Positions 21,433 to 29,013 of a DNA stretch of 33,538 nucleotides are shown piece after piece. A model generated the notes under the pieces. That model was given only the letters and a program-made list of their open reading frames with translations. It was not told the DNA's origin and ran no database searches. A program made the translations under genes and the position numbers. This DNA comes from an uncultured beta proteobacterium (GTDB lineage: Bacteria; Pseudomonadota; Gammaproteobacteria; Burkholderiales; Burkholderiaceae_C), in assembly GCA_903822435.1 (NCBI GenBank), contig CAIJPE010000256.1, forward strand, positions 1 to 33,538, written 5' to 3'. The first letter of the stretch is position 1, and the number at the start of each line of letters is the position of its first letter.

Positions 21433-21585
21433 ATGAGGGGCCTGGCGGTGGCGATGATCACGGCCCTCGGCGCCGCCGGCTGCGGCCAGAAGGGGCCGCT
21501 GCGCCTTCCGCCGCCGACCGCTTCAGCGCCGGCTGGCGGCGCGGCATCGGCCGGCTCGCCGGCTGCGTCGGGGGCTTCGCGATGA
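21433..21585 (+). CDS. lptM: small lipoprotein LptM (YifL family)
   Basis: This is a short lipoprotein that, in E. coli, helps mature the LptD/LptE lipopolysaccharide translocon. It has 50 residues from the ATG at 21433. The signal MRGLAVAMITALGAAGC is followed at once by the family signature CGQKGPLRLPPP and a low-complexity Ala/Gly/Ser tail. An in-frame ATG at 21382 (MHERTRTSV...) would give 67 residues; the shorter form has the more typical lipoprotein signal. Its TGA overlaps the lysA ATG (ATGA). lptM-lysA next to cyaY is a conserved proteobacterial arrangement. Confidence 0.88.
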   Translation: MRGLAVAMITALGAAGCGQKGPLRLPPPTASAPAGGAASAGSPAASGASR

Positions 21586-22874
21586 GCTTGCCGGGCGCCC
21601 CTTTCCTGGCGCGCGTCGATGGCGCGTTGCAACTCGAAGGCCACGATCTGGCCGAACTCGGAGCGCGCTTCGGCACGCCGTTGTTCGTGTATTCGCGCGG
21701 CGCCATGCGTGCCGCGCTGGACGAATACCTGTTGGCCCTGAAAGGGAGGCCGCACCTCGTGTGCTATGCCATGAAGGCCAATTCCAGCCTGGCGGTGTTG
21801 CAGACCTTTGCGCAGGCCGGTGCGGGCTTCGACATCGTCTCGGGGGGTGAGCTGGCCCGCGTGCTGGCCGCCGGCGGCCGCGCCGACCGCGTGGTGTTCT
21901 CGGGCGTGGGCAAGTCCCCGGCCGAGATGCGACAGGCCTTGCAGGCGGGTGTGCGCTGCTTCAATGTCGAAAGCGAGCCCGAGCTCGACACCCTCAACGC
22001 GCAAGCCCTGGCCCTGGGCCTGATCGCGCCCATCAGCCTGCGCGTCAATCCCGACGTGGACGCCGGCACCCATCCCTACATCGCCACGGGCCTGAAGGGC
22101 AACAAGTTCGGCATCGCCCACGACCGGGCGCTGGCTGCCTACCGCCGTGCCGCCACCTTGCCGGGCCTGAAGGTGCTGGGCATCGATTGCCACATCGGCT
22201 CGCAGATCACGCAGCTGGAACCCTACATCGACGCCCTCGACCGGCTGCTCGACCTCGTGGAAGGCGTGGAAGCCGCGGGCATTCCGATCCACCACGTCGA
22301 TGTCGGTGGCGGGCTTGGCATCACCTACACCGACGAAACGCCGCCGCGTGCTTCGGCGCTGGTGGCGGCCGTGCTGGCGCGGATGGATGCCCGGGGCCAT
22401 GGCCACCGCGAACTGCTGTTCGAACCCGGTCGCTCGCTCGTGGGCAATGCCGGCGTGCTGCTGACCGAGGTGATGGTCCTCAAGCCGGGCCGGGATGACG
22501 TGCCCGAGACCGATGGGGCCGCCAAGAGCTTCTGCATCGTCGACGCGGCCATGAACGACATGGTCCGCCCAGCCATGTATGAGGCCTGGATGGGCATCGA
22601 ACCCTGCCGGCTGCGGGCCGAGACCACACGCCGCTGGGACATCGTCGGCCCGGTCTGTGAGTCGGGTGACTGGCTGGGCCGGGACCGCGACATGGCCCTG
22701 GCGCCTGGCGACACCTTGGCCGTGCTTTCTGCCGGGGCTTACGGCATGGTCATGTCCAGCAACTACAACACGAGGCCCAGGGCCGCCGAGGTGTTGCTGG
22801 ACGGCCCCGAGGCCCACCTGATCCGCGAGCGTGAAGACGTGGCGGCGCTGTTTGCGGGCGAACGGCTGATTTGA
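21582..22874 (+). CDS. lysA: diaminopimelate decarboxylase
   Basis: This PLP enzyme decarboxylates meso-diaminopimelate to L-lysine, the last step of the DAP pathway. It has 430 residues, the normal length. The PLP lysine is K65 in CYAMKANSS. HIGSQITQLEPY, the phosphate-binding GGGLGI, EPGRSLVGNAG and the partner-subunit CESGDWLGRD motif are all present, as is the final SNYNTRPRAAEVL. The start overlaps the lptM stop by four bases. A strong terminator follows 32 bases after the stop. Confidence 0.98.
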   Translation: MSLPGAPFLARVDGALQLEGHDLAELGARFGTPLFVYSRGAMRAALDEYLLALKGRPHLVCYAMKANSSLAVLQTFAQAGAGFDIVSGGELARVLAAGGRADRVVFSGVGKSPAEMRQALQAGVRCFNVESEPELDTLNAQALALGLIAPISLRVNPDVDAGTHPYIATGLKGNKFGIAHDRALAAYRRAATLPGLKVLGIDCHIGSQITQLEPYIDALDRLLDLVEGVEAAGIPIHHVDVGGGLGITYTDETPPRASALVAAVLARMDARGHGHRELLFEPGRSLVGNAGVLLTEVMVLKPGRDDVPETDGAAKSFCIVDAAMNDMVRPAMYEAWMGIEPCRLRAETTRRWDIVGPVCESGDWLGRDRDMALAPGDTLAVLSAGAYGMVMSSNYNTRPRAAEVLLDGPEAHLIREREDVAALFAGERLI

Positions 22875-22906
22875 GCGGGGCCGGCTGGCCCGGCGTCGCC
22901 AAGAAA

Positions 22907-22930
22907 AAAGCCGCCTGAGGGCGGCTTTCT
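22907..22930. terminator. bidirectional rho-independent terminator between lysA and the porin
   Basis: A perfect 9-bp stem, AAAGCCGCC / GGCGGCTTT, has a TGAG loop (22916-22919). It is followed by TTTCT on the plus side and preceded by an A-run (AAGAAAAAAG) that gives U residues on the minus side. It sits between convergent lysA and porin genes and can serve both. Confidence 0.88.
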
Positions 22931-22973
22931 GTTCGGAGGACCGAGGGTGCCCTGTTCGGGCACCCGGCGGTCA

Positions 22974-24038
22974 TCAGAAGCTGTGACGAATGCCGAACTG
23001 ATAGGCCGAGGAGGTCTCGCCCTTCAGGAAACCCGGGTTCGCGTTGGCGCCGAAGGCCGTGAAGCTGCCGCCGACCGACGAATTGCCGCCGTTGCTCACG
23101 CGGCCGTACTGGGTGTACAGGGCGGTGCGCTTGGACAGGTCATACACGTAGCCGATACCGAACTGGTTGGCGGTGTAGGTGTCGACCGAGCCAGCCGAGC
23201 GCACGTACGAAGCCTTGAACACGCCTTGGCCCAGGGGGGCCTGCAGGGCCAGCATGGTGACCTTCTGGCTGAGCGACGAGTAGTCGTTCTTCTCGTAGGC
23301 GCCAGACAGCTTCACCACGCCGAAGTCGTACGACGCGCCGAAGTTCATCGTCTTGTAGTCGTCGATCATCGTGCCGATCTTGTCGTTCTTCGCGTAGGCG
23401 AAACCGACGTTGATCGGGCCTGCGGCGTAGCCCAGGCGACCCGACAGGTTCTTGTTGCCTTGGCCGGCAACGCCTTCGCTGGCAGCGATCTGCAACTGGC
23501 CGTACAGGCCGCCGATGGTGCTCGGCAGGAAGTAGGCCACGCTGTTGTTCGCACGAACCAGCGTGGTGGCGGTCGAGCCCAGCGACGAGCGCAGGTTGCC
23601 GACGTGCGCCACGCCGTTGTAGCCGAACGGGTCGAAGGTGGCGATGTTGTTGAAGGTCGGGGTGTAGTCGCGGCCGAGGCGGACTTCACCGAAGTTGCCG
23701 ATCAGGCTCACGGTCGAGCGACGCTGCCAGGTCTGGCCCGAGCAAGAAGCGCCAGTAGGCGAGCCCACCGAACCGTTGCCGCAACCGGTGTCGGCGCCGA
23801 AACCACCTTCCAGCCAGAAGCCGGCACGCAGGCCGCCGCCGAGGTCTTCAATGCCGCGGAAACCGATGCGGCTGCTGTTGATGCCGTCGGTGCTGAGGGA
23901 CTTGACGGTGCCGGCCGAGCCGTTGGTTTGGCTGGTCAGAGCCACGTCAACGATACCGAACAGGGTGACCGACGATTGGGCCGAAGCCGCGCCCGCAAAC
24001 GCGGTGAGCGCTGCCAGGGCGAGCAGGGATTTTTTCAT
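22974..24038 (-). CDS. Gram-negative porin, Omp32/OmpC-like trimeric general porin
   Basis: This is an outer-membrane 16-stranded diffusion porin of the betaproteobacterial family. It has 354 residues. The signal peptide is MKKSLLALAALTAFAGAASA, and the mature protein starts QSSVTLFGIVD, the classic first strand. SRIGFRGIEDLGGGLRAGFWLE, the constriction-loop region around VRLGRDYTPTFNN, and a C-terminal Phe in YQFGIRHSF (the BAM recognition end) are all visible. A cysteine pair in the GADTGCGNG...ASCSGQTW loop may form a disulfide. AGGAG lies nine bases before the ATG. It stands alone between a terminator and a divergent intergenic region. Confidence 0.96.
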   Translation of the reverse strand: MKKSLLALAALTAFAGAASAQSSVTLFGIVDVALTSQTNGSAGTVKSLSTDGINSSRIGFRGIEDLGGGLRAGFWLEGGFGADTGCGNGSVGSPTGASCSGQTWQRRSTVSLIGNFGEVRLGRDYTPTFNNIATFDPFGYNGVAHVGNLRSSLGSTATTLVRANNSVAYFLPSTIGGLYGQLQIAASEGVAGQGNKNLSGRLGYAAGPINVGFAYAKNDKIGTMIDDYKTMNFGASYDFGVVKLSGAYEKNDYSSLSQKVTMLALQAPLGQGVFKASYVRSAGSVDTYTANQFGIGYVYDLSKRTALYTQYGRVSNGGNSSVGGSFTAFGANANPGFLKGETSSAYQFGIRHSF

Positions 24039-24132
24039 TGCGACTATCTCCTAGGTTGAACAAGAGGTCCCGATCGAGGTATCGCCCAGCTAGAGGCTGA
24101 CCAGACCAACCTCCGCGACGGAAGTTAGCGCT

Positions 24133-24162
24133 ATTGCAACAGACGCCCGATGCTGTTGCCAA
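24133..24162 (-). promoter_or_regulatory. candidate porin promoter with an embedded perfect dyad
   Basis: On the minus strand, TTGGCA (24162-24157) is a plausible -35, with TTGCAA or TGCAAT (near 24139-24133) as a weak -10 at 17-18 bases. A perfect inverted repeat, GCAACAG-N10-CTGTTGC (24136-24142 and 24153-24159), covers this interval. It looks like an operator that would block the porin promoter. The regulator is not visible in the window. Confidence 0.4.
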
Positions 24163-24239
24163 GGTTTGCCCATGAAAACCCCGACGGGTGTTGTCTCTCA
24201 GCAACGGGCGAACAAAGGGCTCGCTTTCCCGCGATCCGC

Positions 24240-24245
24240 TATGCT
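24240..24245 (+). promoter_or_regulatory. candidate coq7 -10 element next to the start codon
   Basis: TATGCT ends seven bases before the coq7 ATG at 24253. Transcription would then begin at or next to the A of the ATG. No Shine-Dalgarno sequence is present, consistent with a leaderless message. Confidence 0.35.
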
Positions 24246-24252
24246 GGGCTAT

Positions 24253-24885
24253 ATGACTTCCACCGACGCATTGATCGCCAGCCTCGACAACGCCCTGCGC
24301 ACCCTCAGTGGGGCCGTGCACGCCGCGCGGCCCAACCCCGCAGGGGTGGCTACGCCGGCGGACGATTCACTCGACGCCTCCGCCCGGCGGGAATCGGGCG
24401 CCCTCATGCGGGTGAACCATGTCGGGGAGGTCTGTGCGCAAGCTTTGTACCAGGCCCAGGCCTTGACCGCGCGCTCACCCGAACTGCGCCGCCAGATGGA
24501 ACAGGCTGCCCGGGAGGAAACCGATCACCTGGCCTGGACGCAGCAGCGTCTGGCCGAACTCGGCGACCGGCCCAGCCTGCTCAACCCGCTCTGGTACGCC
24601 GGCGCCTTCGGCATCGGCCTGATCGCCGGCCGCATCGGCGACGCCACCAGCCTGGGCTTCGTCGTGGAAACCGAGCGCCAGGTCGAGCAGCACCTCGCCA
24701 GCCACCTGGACCGCCTGCCCGCAGCCGACACGCGCTCGCGCTCGATCGTGGCGGTCATGCAGGACGACGAACGCCGGCACGCCGACGACGCCGAGTCCGC
24801 CGGTGCCGCCCGCGTGCCGGTGGCCGTCCGGTGGCTGATGCGCGGCGTGGCCAAAATCATGACGACGACGGCGCACCGCATCTGA
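24253..24885 (+). CDS. coq7: 2-polyprenyl-3-methyl-6-methoxy-1,4-benzoquinone monooxygenase (demethoxyubiquinone hydroxylase)
   Basis: This di-iron enzyme hydroxylates demethoxyubiquinone in ubiquinone synthesis at the inner membrane. It has 210 residues from the ATG at 24253. The frame opens earlier at 24166, but the family starts with a sequence like [18 protein letters not shown]. Di-iron ligands are visible in [24 protein letters not shown] (ExxH), [11 protein letters not shown] and [12 protein letters not shown] hydrophobic hairpin lies around [17 protein letters not shown]. It is divergent from the porin and converges with the OsmC gene 12 bases away, with no clear terminator between them. 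Confidence 0.95.
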   Translation: MTSTDALIASLDNALRTLSGAVHAARPNPAGVATPADDSLDASARRESGALMRVNHVGEVCAQALYQAQALTARSPELRRQMEQAAREETDHLAWTQQRLAELGDRPSLLNPLWYAGAFGIGLIAGRIGDATSLGFVVETERQVEQHLASHLDRLPAADTRSRSIVAVMQDDERRHADDAESAGAARVPVAVRWLMRGVAKIMTTTAHRI

Positions 24886-24897
24886 CCCCGGCTGCGC

Positions 24898-25320
24898 TCA
24901 GGCTTCGATCAACTCGAAGCTGGTGGTGATCTCGGCGGTCTTGCCCAGCATGATGCTGGCCGAGCAATAGCGCTCATGCGACAGGGCGATGGCCCGCTCC
25001 ACCGCGGCCGCGGGCACGCCGCGGCCCGTCACGGTGAAGTGCATCTGGATGCGCGTGAAGACCTTGGGGTCCTGCTCGGCCCGCTCGGCCTGGACCTTGA
25101 CCTGGCAGCCCCGCACGTCGTGGCGGCCGCGCTTGAGGATCAGCACCACGTCGTAGGCGGTGCAGCCGCCGGTGCCGGCCAGCACCGTTTCCATCGGCCG
25201 CGGGGCCAGGTTGTGGCCGCCGCCATCGGGCGCGCCGTCCATGGTGAGCAGGTGGCCGCTTCCGGTTTGGGCAGCGAAGCCCATTCCGGTGCCTGGGATC
25301 CAGTTGACGGTGCATTCCAC
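24898..25320 (-). CDS. OsmC/Ohr-family peroxiredoxin-like protein (YhfA type)
   Basis: This is a small cytoplasmic protein of the OsmC superfamily, whose members reduce organic or fatty-acid hydroperoxides with a cysteine pair. It has 140 residues. The first active cysteine is Cys53 in LAGTGGCTAYDVV and the second is Cys119 in HERYCSASIML. The start MECTVNWIPGTGMGF matches the YhfA-like subgroup rather than Ohr proper. A good ribosome site is not obvious. It is transcribed away from the candidate sRNA unit on its right. Confidence 0.92.
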   Translation of the reverse strand: MECTVNWIPGTGMGFAAQTGSGHLLTMDGAPDGGGHNLAPRPMETVLAGTGGCTAYDVVLILKRGRHDVRGCQVKVQAERAEQDPKVFTRIQMHFTVTGRGVPAAAVERAIALSHERYCSASIMLGKTAEITTSFELIEA

Positions 25321-25404
25321 GGTGTTTTGGCCTTTCTGGTGCGTGCGTTCACGTCGGCTATGTGGTTGTGGCGCGAAACTGGGGGGGTGTCCCCAAAATC
25401 TTCA

Positions 25405-25434
25405 TACTGCACTGCAGCATGGCAGTGATATATT
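25405..25434 (+). promoter_or_regulatory. extended -10 promoter with an inverted repeat for the candidate sRNA
   Basis: TGA-TATATT (25426-25434) is an extended -10. A recognisable -35 is missing. A perfect inverted repeat, CACTGC-AGCATG-GCAGTG (25410-25427), ends on the TG of the extended -10, so a bound protein would cover the promoter spacer. Transcription is expected to start at 25440-25442. Confidence 0.5.
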
Positions 25435-25440
25435 GGCCTG

Positions 25441-25537
25441 ACGGGTGGATGTGCTGCACACCCACCCACCGATTGTCTCCTCCACCTCCATCAATGGTGG
25501 ATTAGGCCCGGGGCCCCCAAGGTCCCGGGCCCTTTTT
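25441..25537 (+). ncRNA. candidate small RNA (about 97 nt) with anti-Shine-Dalgarno motif, upstream of ilvA
   Basis: Just after the predicted transcript start is an 11-bp hairpin, GGGTGGATGTG-CTG-CACACCCACCC (25443-25467, one A-C mismatch). Next is an unpaired stretch with CTCCTCCACCTCC (25477-25489), which resembles the 16S rRNA anti-Shine-Dalgarno end and could bind ribosome sites of mRNAs. A second hairpin, TCCACC/GGTGGA with loop TCCATCAAT (25481-25501), covers part of it. The terminator hairpin with a U-run follows at 25505-25537. Promoter, structure and terminator fit one compact RNA. It could instead be a terminated leader of ilvA, whose ATG is 51 bases downstream. Betaproteobacterial sRNAs with anti-SD sequence are known, but I cannot run a family search. 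Confidence 0.6.
25505..25537 (+). terminator. rho-independent terminator of the candidate sRNA
   Basis: An 8-bp all-GC stem, GGCCCGGG / CCCGGGCC (25505-25512 and 25524-25531), has an 11-base loop and is followed by C and TTTTTCTT. It is a strong intrinsic terminator upstream of ilvA, and it has no other gene to serve on the plus strand. Confidence 0.8.
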
Positions 25538-25587
25538 CTTTGCGCGCCTATCATTCGCGGCCCCAAGGAACCCCTACCCCCCGCACG

Positions 25588-27165
25588 ATGCCTGCCGCCA
25601 AGAGCCCGACTGCGGCGCCCGCCGCCCGTACCCTGAGCCCACAGGGCCGGCGCATGGCCGCCGACTACCTTCAGCGCATCCTCACCGCCCGTGTGTACGA
25701 CGTGGCGCGCGAGACGGCGCTGGAGCCCGCGCGCATCCTGTCCAAGCGGCTGGGCAACCACATCCTGCTCAAGCGCGAGGACCAGCAGCCGGTCTTCAGC
25801 TTCAAGCTGCGCGGCGCCTACAACAAGATGGCGCGCCTGTCGCCCGAAGTGCTTGCACGGGGCGTGATCTGCGCTTCTGCCGGCAACCATGCGCAGGGCG
25901 TGGCCCTGGCCGCACGGCGGCTGGGCAGCCAGGCCCTCGTGGTGATGCCCCTGACCACCCCGCGCCTGAAGACCGACGCGGTGGCTGCGCTCGGCGGCGT
26001 GGTGGTCTTGCATGGGGACAGCTTTTCCGATGCGTTCCAGCATGCCCTGACGCTGCAGGCCGAGCGCGGCCTGACCTTCGTCCACCCTTTCGACGACCCT
26101 GACGTGATTGCCGGGCAGGGGACGGTGGCCATGGAGATCCTGCGGCAGCACCAGGGCCCGCTGACCGCGGTGTTCGTGGCCATCGGCGGCGGCGGGCTGG
26201 TCTCTGGCGTGGCCGCCTACATCAAGGCGGTGCGGCCCGACGTGCGGGTGATCGGCGTGCAGACGCAGGATTCCGACGCCATGCTGCAGTCGGTTCGCCG
26301 GGGCCGCCGCGTGCACCTGTCCGACGTCGGGCTCTTCTCGGACGGCACTGCGGTCAAGCAGGTGGGCGAAGAGACCTTCCGCATGGCGCGGGCCCTGGTG
26401 GACGACTACGTGGTGGTGGACACCGATGCCGTCTGCGCCGCGATCAAGGACGTCTTCGAAGACACCCGCAGCATCCTGGAGCCGGCCGGGGCGCTGGGCG
26501 TGGCGGCCATCAAGCAGTATGTGCAGACGCACCGCCTGAAGGGCGAGACCATGGTGGCCATCACCTGCGGCGCCAACATGAACTTCGACCGTCTGCGCTT
26601 CGTCGCCGAGCGGGCCGAGTTCGGCGAGCAGCGCGAGGCGCTGTATGCCGTCACCATTCCTGAGGAGCGCGGCTCCTTCAAGCGCTTCTGCGAGCTGATC
26701 GGCCCCCGTTCGGTCACTGAATTCAACTACCGCATCGCCGACGAGAAGGTGGCGCAGGTCTTCGTCGGCCTGGCCATCCAGAAGCGCGATGAAGCCGGGC
26801 GCATCGAGCGGCACTTCCAGAAGCAGGGCTTCCCCACGCTGAACCTCACCGACGACGAGCTGGCCAAGGAGCACGTGCGCCACATGGTGGGCGGCCGCAG
26901 CGAGTTGGCGCGCGATGAAAGGCTGTTCCGCTTCGAATTCCCCGAGCGGCCCGGCGCACTGATGCGCTTCCTGGCGGCGCTGCACCCGGGTTGGAACATC
27001 AGCCTGTTCCATTACCGCAACCAGGGCGCCGATTACGGCCGCATCCTGGTGGGTATCCAGGTGGGGCAGGGCGACGATGCGGCTTTCGACGCCTTCCTGA
27101 GCGGCCTGGCCTACCCGTTCACGGAAGAAACGCACAACCCGGTGGTGCGCTTGTTCCTGCGTTAG
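25588..27165 (+). CDS. ilvA: threonine ammonia-lyase (threonine deaminase), biosynthetic
   Basis: This PLP enzyme converts threonine to 2-oxobutanoate, the first committed step to isoleucine. It has 525 residues from the ATG at 25588. A second ATG at 25654 (MAADYLQRIL) gives 503 residues, matches the family start and has AGGG upstream, so the true start is open. The PLP lysine is K73 in VFSFKLRGAYNK. SAGNHAQGVALAA and the glycine loop IGGGGLVSGVA are intact. Two ACT-like regulatory domains lie after about residue 350 (YAVTIPEERGSFKRFCELIG and FRFEFPERPGALMRFL), which give isoleucine feedback control in this family. It is preceded by a terminated transcript unit that could act as an attenuating leader. 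Confidence 0.96.
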   Translation: MPAAKSPTAAPAARTLSPQGRRMAADYLQRILTARVYDVARETALEPARILSKRLGNHILLKREDQQPVFSFKLRGAYNKMARLSPEVLARGVICASAGNHAQGVALAARRLGSQALVVMPLTTPRLKTDAVAALGGVVVLHGDSFSDAFQHALTLQAERGLTFVHPFDDPDVIAGQGTVAMEILRQHQGPLTAVFVAIGGGGLVSGVAAYIKAVRPDVRVIGVQTQDSDAMLQSVRRGRRVHLSDVGLFSDGTAVKQVGEETFRMARALVDDYVVVDTDAVCAAIKDVFEDTRSILEPAGALGVAAIKQYVQTHRLKGETMVAITCGANMNFDRLRFVAERAEFGEQREALYAVTIPEERGSFKRFCELIGPRSVTEFNYRIADEKVAQVFVGLAIQKRDEAGRIERHFQKQGFPTLNLTDDELAKEHVRHMVGGRSELARDERLFRFEFPERPGALMRFLAALHPGWNISLFHYRNQGADYGRILVGIQVGQGDDAAFDAFLSGLAYPFTEETHNPVVRLFLR

Positions 27166-27190
27166 CCCACGCGGGCAGCGGAGCGCTCGC

Positions 27191-27196
27191 TACACT
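27191..27196 (+). promoter_or_regulatory. candidate -10 element just before the CobT-like gene
   Basis: TACACT ends eight bases before the ATG at 27205, with no Shine-Dalgarno sequence between. This fits a leaderless or nearly leaderless message that is separate from ilvA. Confidence 0.35.
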
Positions 27197-27204
27197 TCCC
27201 GACC

Positions 27205-28293
27205 ATGGTACTTACCAACCGCTCGCTGGTCACACCCACGACCAACCCGCAACTGGAGCGGGCCTTGCGCGAAAAACTGCATCGGCGCAACGAGGTCGGC
27301 GGCGACCTGGGCGAGCTCGAACCCCTCGCCGTGCGGCTGGGCTTGATGCAGAACACGCTCAAGCCGCGCTTTCGCGAGCCGCATCTGCTGGTCTTCGCGG
27401 CCGATCACGGCCTGGCCGTGGATGGCATCCTGGACCCCCAGGGCCGCACCACGGACCAGACGGTGCACATGCTGCTGTCCAACCAGCTGCCGCTGACCGT
27501 CTTCGCCCGTGCGCAGCAACTGGCCGTGACCGTGGTCGACTGCGGCATGGCCGAGAACATGGCCAACCATGACCGCCTGCTGGTGCGCAAGATCGCACAC
27601 GGCACGCGCAACGCCCGGGTCACCGCTGCCATGAGCCTGGAGCAGGCCCACGCCGCGATGCGCGCCGGCATGGAAATCGGCGACAAACTGCGTGGCAACG
27701 CCACCGTGCTGGCCGGCGTGGGGGTGGGCGCACACGAAAGCGCCGCGCTCATTCTGGCCCGCCTGACCGATACGCCCGTGCGTGACCTGATCGTCAGCGG
27801 CCCCGACATGGACAGCGACGAGCTGGGCCACCTGATGGTGATCCTGCAGGGGGCCCAGGGCCGCCACCGCGGCGTCGTCGAGCCGATCGAAGTGCTGGCT
27901 GCGTTCGGTGGGTTCGAAGTGGCCGTGATGGTGGGCGTGATGCTCATGACCGCCAGCAAGCGCCATCTGCTGCTGATCGATGGCGTGCCGGCCTGTGCGG
28001 CCCTGATGCTGGCCGCGCGGATCGCCCAGCCGGTCACCGACTATTGCGTGTTCTGCCGCAGCCACAGCCACCTGGGCCTGGACCAGGCACTGAACCTGTT
28101 CCGTGCCACCGCCCTGCTCGAGCTGGGCATGAAGAGCACCGATGGCACCGGCGCGACGCTGGCCTGGCCCCTGGTGCGCAGCGCCGCGGCGCTGCTGACC
28201 GAGGTGGCCGAGGGCGAAGACCCCGGTCCTTCGCGGCCCGGCGACATCACGCCCCTGCCGGATGCCACCCCTACCGCCGACAGCGAAGACTGA
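27205..28293 (+). CDS. cobT: divergent CobT-family protein (nicotinate-nucleotide--dimethylbenzimidazole phosphoribosyltransferase-like)
   Basis: CobT-fold proteins transfer phosphoribose from nicotinate mononucleotide to a lower-ligand base in cobamide synthesis. This one has 362 residues. It keeps the fold markers GDLGELEPLAVRL, VFAADHGLAVDG (about 63-74), GTRNARVTAAMSLEQAHAA, a GG(F)EVAVMVG segment and LLIDGVPACAALMLA. Two hallmark motifs differ. The usual GEMGIGNTT loop is replaced by GVGVGAHESAA (171-181). The catalytic Glu of GEGTGA is Asp313 in DGTGATLAWPL. No other cobalamin gene is nearby; it lies between ilvA and gspC. It may act on a different base or pathway, so the family is clear but the reaction is uncertain. 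Confidence 0.8.
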   Translation: MVLTNRSLVTPTTNPQLERALREKLHRRNEVGGDLGELEPLAVRLGLMQNTLKPRFREPHLLVFAADHGLAVDGILDPQGRTTDQTVHMLLSNQLPLTVFARAQQLAVTVVDCGMAENMANHDRLLVRKIAHGTRNARVTAAMSLEQAHAAMRAGMEIGDKLRGNATVLAGVGVGAHESAALILARLTDTPVRDLIVSGPDMDSDELGHLMVILQGAQGRHRGVVEPIEVLAAFGGFEVAVMVGVMLMTASKRHLLLIDGVPACAALMLAARIAQPVTDYCVFCRSHSHLGLDQALNLFRATALLELGMKSTDGTGATLAWPLVRSAAALLTEVAEGEDPGPSRPGDITPLPDATPTADSED

Positions 28294-28308
28294 AGCGGCC
28301 GGCCCCGT

Positions 28309-29007
28309 TCAACGCAGGTCGGTCGGTTCGTGGGGATTCACGGACTGCGGGGGTGGCAGCGACTGATCTTGGTAAGGCGTCGGCTGCAATGGGGCCTGGC
28401 CTTGCTGCGCGTTGGCCCGCCGCTGCACCTGCGACTGAACGGGCGGCGGCGGCATCATCGGCTGCGGCCCGGAAATCTGGCTCTGTGGCGGCAAGGGGCG
28501 CGCGCCACCGTTGAAGGTGCCCACGCCGTTCGGGATGGCGGGCACGGCGCCCAGTGGCAAGGTGCCCGTGGCTGCCGGTGCCGGCGGAGCAATGTTCAGG
28601 GCCACCTGGGCTGCGCCATCGCGCGGCCCGAGCTTGGCGCTGCGCGCCCCGACTGCCTGCAGCACCGTCTGCCCGTCGATCACCGCGCCGACCCGGAAAG
28701 CCTTGGCCGGCTTGCCGTCCACGGCAATCAGCGCCAGGCCTTCGCCGGCGGCTCGGGTCGCCAGGGGGCTGACCACGCCGATCAGCTGGAAACGGGCATC
28801 GGCCGCGGGCTCTTCGGCCACGGCCACCGGCGCGGGGGCATCGACCCCCAGCAGCCGGCTCAGGTCGCCCCGGGCAGCGACGCCGAGCTCGGCCACCTGG
28901 GTGCTTGGCGGCAAGGGCGGCGGCGCCACGAAGAGTTTCAGGCCCCAATACACGGCGCTGGCCGCCACAGCGGCCCACACCCCCAACGTCCACCAGCGTG
29001 TCGACAT
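28309..29007 (-). CDS. gspC: type II secretion system protein GspC
   Basis: This is the inner-membrane T2SS component whose periplasmic HR domain contacts the secretin GspD. It has 232 residues from the ATG at 29007. A transmembrane segment lies at about residues 5-27 (WWTLGVWAAVAASAVYWGLKL). The HR domain spans about 60-125 (ARFQLIGVVSPLATRAAGEG, ALIAVDGKPAKAFRVGAVIDG). The last 80 residues are Pro/Gln-rich with no PDZ domain. It is on the strand opposite gspG-L, converges with the CobT-like gene 15 bases away, and shares a 75-bp divergent region with gspG. Confidence 0.88.
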   Translation of the reverse strand: MSTRWWTLGVWAAVAASAVYWGLKLFVAPPPLPPSTQVAELGVAARGDLSRLLGVDAPAPVAVAEEPAADARFQLIGVVSPLATRAAGEGLALIAVDGKPAKAFRVGAVIDGQTVLQAVGARSAKLGPRDGAAQVALNIAPPAPAATGTLPLGAVPAIPNGVGTFNGGARPLPPQSQISGPQPMMPPPPVQSQVQRRANAQQGQAPLQPTPYQDQSLPPPQSVNPHEPTDLR

Positions 29008-29013
29008 GCGCGG

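Noticed and set aside
25384..25394. GGGG-TGT-CCCC hairpin upstream of osmC
   Set aside because: The stem is four base pairs, and there is no U-run on either strand, so no terminator or regulator can be argued.
25407..25427. LexA/SOS box upstream of the candidate sRNA
   Set aside because: The half-sites are CTG and CAG but the spacing is 8 bases, not 10, and the flanks do not match.
25449..25505. An 18-codon frame (MCCTPTHRLS...) ending at the terminator, as an ilvA leader peptide
   Set aside because: There is no ribosome site, no run of Ile/Leu/Val codons, and its 5' end is buried in the 11-bp hairpin. Four consecutive Pro codons are curious but arise from the CU-rich stretch. The sRNA reading explains more.
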